This document shows positions 34,192 through 34,218 of a stretch of DNA of 34,218 nt, piece by piece. Under the pieces are notes generated by a model that was given only the letters and a program-made list of their open reading frames with translations, had not been told where the DNA came from and made no database searches. The position numbers were made by a program, and so were the translations under genes. How positions within the stretch are numbered: position 1 is the first letter of the stretch; each line of letters starts with the position of its first letter. The DNA comes from Kiritimatiellia bacterium (GTDB lineage: Bacteria; Verrucomicrobiota; Kiritimatiellia; RFP12; UBA1067): contig JAFRSR010000327.1 in the NCBI GenBank assembly GCA_017427485.1, positions 1 to 34,218 on the forward strand, given 5' to 3'.

Positions 34192-34218
34192 GGACCGCGC
34201 CGGTCGGGTTGCACGGGA

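Overview
The window is a GC-rich chromosomal stretch in which every supported gene lies on the + strand. The gene content suggests a PVC-group bacterium, most likely of the Verrucomicrobiota/Kiritimatiellota type. The reasons are a huge secreted protein built of autotransporter-type beta-strand repeats without a visible barrel, several Tat/Sec-exported enzymes, eukaryote-like Ser/Thr signalling proteins, and a fused secreted glycoside hydrolase. This taxonomic call is inference from gene content; no rRNA or tRNA gene is visible.

Layout. (1) 1-3961: the 3' end of a beta-helical repeat protein, then a Tat-exported calcineurin-like phosphoesterase. (2) 4212-20166: ten tightly packed genes, four of whose junctions are ATGA stop/start overlaps. 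They encode an NrdG-like radical-SAM activase, a coiled-coil protein, a large CbxX/CfqX-type AAA+ protein with three AAA-like units, a vWA protein, a vWA-TerD-like fusion, a protein kinase-vWA fusion, a RanBP2-type zinc finger-FHA-like protein, a PPP-family phosphatase with a coiled-coil tail, an alpha-helical (TPR-like) protein, a zinc ribbon-FGE/SUMF1-like protein and an eight-helix membrane protein (eleven products if the helical protein is counted separately). (3) 20309-25245: purN, a two-domain secreted glycoside hydrolase overlapping it, and a CstA-type transporter. (4) 25334-30297: a transmembrane Ser/Thr kinase with a Lys/Glu-rich extracytoplasmic tail, a secreted Lys/Ala/Glu-rich coiled-coil protein and a sodium:solute symporter. 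(5) 30332-34191: a cupin lipoprotein, a VOC-fold protein, DhaK, a Tat-exported PHP-domain protein and a DhaL start whose frame closes early.

The most interesting part is region 2. It puts writer (kinase), reader (FHA), eraser (PPP phosphatase), vWA metal-dependent adaptors, a TerD-like domain and AAA+ remodelling in one apparent operon. It resembles the TerY/kinase/phosphatase groupings known from tellurite-resistance-type (Ter) stress systems. It differs in its phosphatase family, its NrdG-like activase with no glycyl-radical partner in the window, the CbxX-type triple AAA protein and the FGE-like protein. Its middle part (about 12-18.6 kb) is visibly richer in A/T at third codon positions than the flanks, which hints at a separate origin.

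Regulation. A recurring extended -10 element (TGGTAnnnT) precedes the apparent transcription-unit heads at 4212, 20309, 23494 and 25334; two copies have TTGCGC exactly 17 bp upstream of the hexamer. The copy before purN lies so close to the ATG that the transcript may be leaderless. A striking cluster of three 25-bp hairpin repeats fills the gap between the VOC gene and dhaK.
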